A stretch of 64,000 nucleotides of DNA. Source: Burkholderia sp052045245 (GTDB lineage Bacteria; Pseudomonadota; Gammaproteobacteria; Burkholderiales; Burkholderiaceae). Shown one piece after another: positions 60,672 through 64,000 of the stretch (positions are counted from its first letter, which is position 1; every line of letters begins with the position of its first letter). Position numbers and translations under genes: made by a program. The notes beneath the pieces are model-generated. The model made no database searches and had not been told where the DNA came from. It saw only the letters and a list, made by a program, of their open reading frames with translations. Where the stretch lies: positions 1 to 64,000 of the forward strand of contig NZ_JBQEON010000004.1 of NCBI RefSeq assembly GCF_052045245.1, written 5' to 3'.

Positions 60672-61666
60672 CGCATCGGTCTCCTCAGCAACATCCACAG
60701 GAACACCGGCACGCCGGCCAACGCGGTCATCACGCCGACCGGCAATTGCGCGGGCGCGATCGCGGTGCGCGCGAGCAGGTCCGCCGCCATCACGCCGCCG
60801 CCGCCCGCGAGCATTGCCGCCGGCAGCAGCATGCGCTGGTCGTTGCCGAAGGCGAGCCGCAGCGCGTGCGGCACGACGAGGCCGACGAAGCCGATCGTGC
60901 CGGCCGTCGTCACTGCCGCCGCGGCGGCCAGCGACGCGACGAGATAGATCCGCACGCGCAGTCGCGCGACCGGCACGCCGAGCGCGAGCGCGGTCGCGTC
61001 GCCGCGCAGCAGCACGTTCAGTTGCGGCGCGGCCGGCAGCGCGACACAGGCGGCCAGCAGCAGCGCGCCCCATGCGAACCACGGCGCCGTCACGCCGTTC
61101 AGGTCGCCCGTCAGCCAGAAGATGATGCCGCGCAGCCGCGCATCGGGCGCGAGCGACAACAGCAGCGTGACGAGCGCGCCCCACCCGGCCGCGATCACGA
61201 CGCCCGTGAGCAGCAGTCGCGGCGACGCATCGCGCGAGTCGCCGCGCCACAGCTCGCGGCGCGCGAGCCCCAGCACCAGCGCGACCGACACGAGCGCGCC
61301 GGCGAACGCGGACGCATCGACGAGCCACCACGCGGCGCCCGCGATCATCGCGACGAGCGCGAAACCCGCCGCGCCACCGGACACGCCGAGCACGTACGGC
61401 TCCGCGAGCGGATTGCGCAGCAGCACCTGCAGCAGCGCGCCGGCCAGCGCGAGCAGCGCGCCGCACGCGAAGCCTGCTAGCGCGCGCGGCAATCGCAGCG
61501 TGCGCACAATGTCGGCGAACAGCGCGTCGCCGCCATGCGGCACGAGCGACCCAAGCGCCTGCCACGGCGACATCGGCACGCTGCCGATCGACAGCGACGC
61601 GACGAACAGCACCGCGACCACGGCCGCCAGCACGGCCCAGATCGCGGCGGCACGCGCGGCGCTCAT
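60668..61666 (-). CDS. btuC: Cobalamin ABC transporter permease (FecCD family)
   Basis: A 332-residue inner-membrane permease with about ten helices. I chose ATG 61666 (MSAARAAAIWAVLA); ATG 61687 (MHGAARRM) is also possible. Family blocks are LRLPRALAGFACGALLALAG, LLQVLLRNPLAEPYVLGVSG, GTIGFVGLVVPHALRL and the C-terminal GVPVFLWMLLRR. The open frame continues upstream to ATG 61822 with coding-like codon use. First gene of the riboswitch-controlled group. Confidence 0.92.
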   Translation of the reverse strand: MSAARAAAIWAVLAAVVAVLFVASLSIGSVPMSPWQALGSLVPHGGDALFADIVRTLRLPRALAGFACGALLALAGALLQVLLRNPLAEPYVLGVSGGAAGFALVAMIAGAAWWLVDASAFAGALVSVALVLGLARRELWRGDSRDASPRLLLTGVVIAAGWGALVTLLLSLAPDARLRGIIFWLTGDLNGVTAPWFAWGALLLAACVALPAAPQLNVLLRGDATALALGVPVARLRVRIYLVASLAAAAAVTTAGTIGFVGLVVPHALRLAFGNDQRMLLPAAMLAGGGGVMAADLLARTAIAPAQLPVGVMTALAGVPVFLWMLLRRPMR

Positions 61667-61822
61667 GCGACGCGCGGCGCCGTGCATGACACGCGACACG
61701 TCGGCTGACCGCGGTGGCCGGCCGCGCGCGATACGGGCGCGCTGCGGCGTATTGCAGGCATAGACAAGCTCGTCATCCTTGTTGAACGGGTGGTTGCGGC
61801 GGTAGCGCCGCACGTCGGTCAT
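61667..61822 (-). other. Possible leader peptide or N-terminal extension of btuC
   Basis: The btuC frame is open from ATG 61822, adding 52 hydrophilic residues starting MTDVRRYRRNHPFNKDDELV. Third codon positions are mostly G or C across the first 28 codons, as in real genes. FecCD permeases do not normally carry such an extension. It could be a longer BtuC, a decayed upstream gene, or chance in GC-rich DNA. Confidence 0.3.
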
Positions 61823-62099
61823 GCCGGCATGCGACGGCCGCGCGCCGTCGGGCCGCACCTTCGCGCGGCCGGCGTTCTGCGCAATATAGTGGAAGGTGCG
61901 GCATCGGGTCGATTCGCGTGACGACGACGTGCGTCGCCATCGATCCGGACGAATCGGCATGCACCGCAGTCCGCGCGACCGCGGCAAACGGCAAGCCACG
62001 GCATGCGCCGGATGCCACGTGGACGATTGGGGTCAGCATCGAAGACAAGTCCCGTGAAGCACTGCGCGCCCCGCTTCCCCGCAGGCCGCGCGTCACGAA

Positions 62100-62341
62100 G
62101 CCCGTGCGGGCTCCTCGCCTCGGCCGGTATCCGGGCTGGCGGCATACCGGCTCGCCTTCCCGCGCGTGTCGCGCGCAGTGGCCCGCGCCCACGTGCGAAC
62201 CTGCACGCGAAACGCGCCCGAGCCGGCCTGCGTCATGCGACGCGGCCGCTTACCGTTGCGGGGGCAGCGCAGGTTGGCGATCTCCGGGCGGAGTACGCGC
62301 CCTGCTTCCCGTTTAACCGCGCGACGCACGCGCGAGCACCG
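62100..62341 (-). promoter_or_regulatory. Cobalamin riboswitch
   Basis: On the minus strand the conserved order is present: GGTGCTCG at the 5' side (62340-62333), GGGAAGCAGG (62310-62301), CCCCCGCAACGGTAAG (62264-62249), GGGAAGGCGAGCCGG, and the B12 box AGCCCGGATACCGGCC (62137-62122). A hairpin AGCCCGCACGGGCT follows (about 62112-62099) as a possible expression platform. Binding of adenosylcobalamin would repress btuC-btuD-cobT-cobS-cobC downstream. The leader from the riboswitch to btuC is about 430 bp. Confidence 0.93.
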
Positions 62342-62524
62342 AGGCGGCGCCAGTTTAGGAGCGGGCCGCGCGAGCGTCAAGAAAGCGTCGAAAACGCGTG
62401 CGAAAGGCGTGCCGGACCCGCGTATTCGCGGCATGAAGCCGGGGTGTTACGACTGGAAACGTTACAGATGTCGGAATGCGCGTTATTCCGCGCTAAAATG
62501 CTGGGTCTTTAGAGGACGCAGCAG

Positions 62525-62875
62525 ATGCTCAACGAACTCGAAACCTTATCTCAAAATATTGGCCGTCTGATTTCGCTGAACAAGCGCTATCACTCGGAAC
62601 GGCTCGCGCTCGAGGAGCAGGTCGCGCAAATGCGCGCGGAAGCGGACACCGTCCGCGCGGAACTCGCGCAACTGCGCGACGAACGCAATGCGCTCGCGGC
62701 CGAGCGCGACACGCTGTCGGCAAAGATCGACGACGCCCAGGTCAAACTGAACGCGATTCTCGAAAAGCTGCCGCGCACGAAGAACGCCGAGCAAGCCGAC
62801 AATCAGCTCGATCTGCTGGATGCGCAGGCGCGCACGGGCAGCGATGACGCGGCCAGCCACGGAGAACATGCATGA
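62525..62875 (+). CDS. ZapB-like coiled-coil cell division protein (TIGR02449 type)
   Basis: A 116-residue, almost wholly coiled-coil protein (about 1-85, LNELETLSQNIGRLISLNKR, then heptads such as LAQLRDERNALAAERDTL) with an acidic tail. It matches the TIGR02449/ZapB-like family that precedes zapA in many beta- and gamma-proteobacteria. Presumed partner of ZapA at the division ring. Its stop overlaps the zapA start (ATGA, 62872-62875). Confidence 0.85.
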   Translation: MLNELETLSQNIGRLISLNKRYHSERLALEEQVAQMRAEADTVRAELAQLRDERNALAAERDTLSAKIDDAQVKLNAILEKLPRTKNAEQADNQLDLLDAQARTGSDDAASHGEHA

Positions 62876-63186
62876 GCACCAAGCAGATCGAAGTCTCGAT
62901 TCTCGGTCAGCCGTATCGGCTCGCCTGCTCGGCCGAAACCGAAGCGGCGCTGCTCGAGGCCGTCGCACGCGTCGACGCCGAAATGTCGAAGATCCGCGCG
63001 AACAGCTCGGTGCGCGGCACCGATCGCATCGCGGTGATGGCCGCGCTGTCGCTCGCCTCGGAATTGCTGCGGCTGCAAACGAGCGTGCGGCACGGTGAAG
63101 CATTTCCGGCGGAAGAAATCCGTCGTACAATGCACCAGATGAACGAACAGCTCGGCGCGGTGCTCGCACAGCACGAGACGCAGTAA
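62872..63186 (+). CDS. zapA: Cell division protein ZapA
   Basis: A 104-residue FtsZ-associated protein that cross-links Z-ring filaments. KQIEVSILGQPYRLACSAETEAAL is the typical N-terminal beta domain, and RIAVMAALSLASELLRLQ starts the C-terminal coiled coil. Coupled to the ZapB-like gene upstream; a probable 6S RNA follows, the usual arrangement in proteobacteria. Confidence 0.95.
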   Translation: MSTKQIEVSILGQPYRLACSAETEAALLEAVARVDAEMSKIRANSSVRGTDRIAVMAALSLASELLRLQTSVRHGEAFPAEEIRRTMHQMNEQLGAVLAQHETQ

Positions 63187-63267
63187 CGTTTGATCGATGC
63201 GTCGATTCCCCTTGATCTCGGCGATCAACGGTGGTCAAATTGGCGCAACGAAACACAGTTCAATCAG

Positions 63268-63450
63268 CTTCCCTGCCTGGTTCGCCAAGGTCATATATTC
63301 CTTGAACCAATGCCATGTGCACGGTTGCGGAAATTTGTAGCACGGGCGCGCGCGTCACTCTGTCTGATGTACCCGATGTGCTGCTAACTGCGACCAATTC
63401 TGAACCCCAGGTTCAGGATGCCGGCCTAGCGGCCAAGGCGGGGGCCTATC
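63268..63450 (+). ncRNA. ssrS: Probable 6S RNA
   Basis: The roughly 183-nt region after zapA has no real ORF and is less GC-rich. TTCCCTGCCTGG at its start can pair with CCAAGGCGGGGG at its end, giving a long closing stem. Inside, CCTTGAACC and GGTTCAGG segments resemble the conserved CTTGAACCAAGGGTTCAAG part of E. coli 6S RNA. The position between zapA and downstream genes is the classic ssrS locus. A strong terminator follows. 6S RNA binds sigma-70 RNA polymerase in stationary phase. Ends are approximate. Confidence 0.72.
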
Positions 63451-63451
63451 C

Positions 63452-63487
63452 AACGGCATCGGGCGAGTCCCGATGCCGTTTCCTTTT
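63452..63487 (+). terminator. Intrinsic terminator after the 6S RNA
   Basis: AACGGCATCGGG (63452-63463), a CGAGT loop and CCCGATGCCGTT (63469-63480), followed by TCCTTTTG. Confidence 0.9.
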
Positions 63488-63519
63488 GTAGCAGCCTCTT
63501 TCTGCGTCGATCACGATCC

Positions 63520-63981
63520 ATGCAATACTGGCTGATGAAGTCCGAACCGGACGAAGCAAGCATCGACGATCTCTCGCACGCGCCGCAGCACTCGCTGCCC
63601 TGGACCGGCGTGCGCAACTATCAGGCGCGCAATTTCATGCGCGACACGATGAAGATCGGCGACGGCGTGCTGTTCTATCACTCGAGCTGCCCTGAACCGG
63701 GCATCGCGGGCCTCGCCGAAGTCTCGTCCACGCCCTACCCCGATCCGACCCAGTTCGATCCGGACAGCCCGTATTACGATCCGAAGTCGACGCAGGAAGC
63801 ACCGCGCTGGCTGCTCGTCGACGTGCGCTTCGTGAAAAAGTCGCCGCTCGTGCCGCTCGCCGCGCTGCGCGAACACGACGAACTCGCCGACATGCGCGTG
63901 CTCGCGCGCGGCAACCGGCTGTCGATCACGCCGGTCACGCGCGCCGAATGGCGCTTCATCACCGAAAAGCTGATGAAGTAG
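63520..63981 (+). CDS. EVE domain protein
   Basis: A 153-residue single-domain EVE protein, related to PUA and YTH domains, which are thought to read modified bases in DNA or RNA. MQYWLMKSEPDEASIDDL, WTGVRNYQARNFMRD and MKIGDGVLFYHSSCPEPGIAGLAEV are hallmark blocks, the last lining the base-binding cage. Full length for the family. It has no restriction or toxin partner here, so a housekeeping role, as for most standalone bacterial EVE proteins, is more likely. Confidence 0.94.
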   Translation: MQYWLMKSEPDEASIDDLSHAPQHSLPWTGVRNYQARNFMRDTMKIGDGVLFYHSSCPEPGIAGLAEVSSTPYPDPTQFDPDSPYYDPKSTQEAPRWLLVDVRFVKKSPLVPLAALREHDELADMRVLARGNRLSITPVTRAEWRFITEKLMK

Positions 63982-64000
63982 GCATGCGCGGCGACGCACG

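Noticed and set aside
61773..62192. 139-codon minus-strand frame overlapping the riboswitch and btuC leader
   Set aside because: It begins inside the riboswitch, ends in Arg/Pro-rich sequence, and its codon use is less gene-like than the btuC frame.
62003..62570. Plus-strand frames between the riboswitch and the ZapB-like gene
   Set aside because: They lie on the opposite strand of the riboswitch and show arginine-rich shadow composition.
63190..63387. 65-codon frame after zapA
   Set aside because: It overlaps the probable 6S RNA and has no ribosome-binding site or family match.
63520..63981. EVE-domain gene considered as part of a defence system
   Set aside because: No restriction, toxin or other defence gene is adjacent; the locus is the conserved zapA/6S neighbourhood.

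Overview
The window looks like a chromosomal segment of a Burkholderia species, most likely of the Burkholderia cepacia complex. The base composition is very GC-rich with a strong GC bias at third codon positions. The gene neighbourhoods are typical of that group: a fused hemD-hemX, zapB-like/zapA/6S RNA, tamA-tamB, DUF3460-scpA-panC-panD, and a cobalamin cluster under a B12 riboswitch. Nearly all of it is core chromosome. The accessory signals are one TnpB-only insertion element, a truncated acetyltransferase, and several small intergenic repeat arrays. Two runs of N (50 and 9 bases) are assembly gaps.

Layout. 1-5.1 kb: the edge of an ABC permease gene, a small orphan protein, an OmpR-type two-component system divergent from a Spy/CpxP-like periplasmic protein, and a pirin. 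5.4-9.6 kb: a HisJ-HisQ-HisM-HisP type basic amino-acid importer, split between hisM and hisP by an IS200/IS605-group tnpB element. 9.6-16.4 kb: GNAT remnant, porin, glnB, nadE, an acyltransferase, a GIY-YIG protein and ppa. 16.6-20.5 kb: a 49-bp palindromic repeat array followed by an aldehyde dehydrogenase, SDR and MFS transporter operon. 20.6-28.0 kb: hemC-hemDX-hemY, divergent from ppc. 28.1-32.3 kb: methyltransferase/MmyB-type regulator pair, argH and a HAD phosphatase. 32.3-38.1 kb: a minus-strand block with mrp, a degenerate Cu/Zn SOD-like lipoprotein, dcd, a PLP amino-acid decarboxylase and a double LprI-domain protein. 38.4-47.7 kb: OmpA-like lipoprotein, metG, and tamA-tamB on the minus strand. 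47.9-50.5 kb: DUF3460-scpA-panC-panD. 50.7-52.2 kb: ParA-like ATPase, DoxX and a 46-residue secreted peptide. 52.3-62.3 kb: cobalamin assembly and uptake (cobQ; cobU-cbiB-cobD-btuF; and btuC-btuD-cobT-cobS-cobC behind a cobalamin riboswitch). 62.5-64 kb: zapB-like, zapA, a probable 6S RNA and an EVE-domain protein.

How the parts work together. The cob/btu genes form a late-stage corrinoid salvage and nucleotide-loop assembly module. A B12 riboswitch precedes the minus-strand arm that holds the importer permease and ATPase. The hem operon carries two consecutive steps of tetrapyrrole synthesis (HMBS and uroporphyrinogen III synthase) plus the membrane protein HemY. The two-component system and the Spy-like chaperone form a compact envelope-stress unit with shared GTTAC boxes between them. 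The tnpB insertion is the main mobile feature. Reconstructing the junction suggests that it moved hisP away from its native ribosome-binding site. I found no tRNA, rRNA, CRISPR array or prophage.
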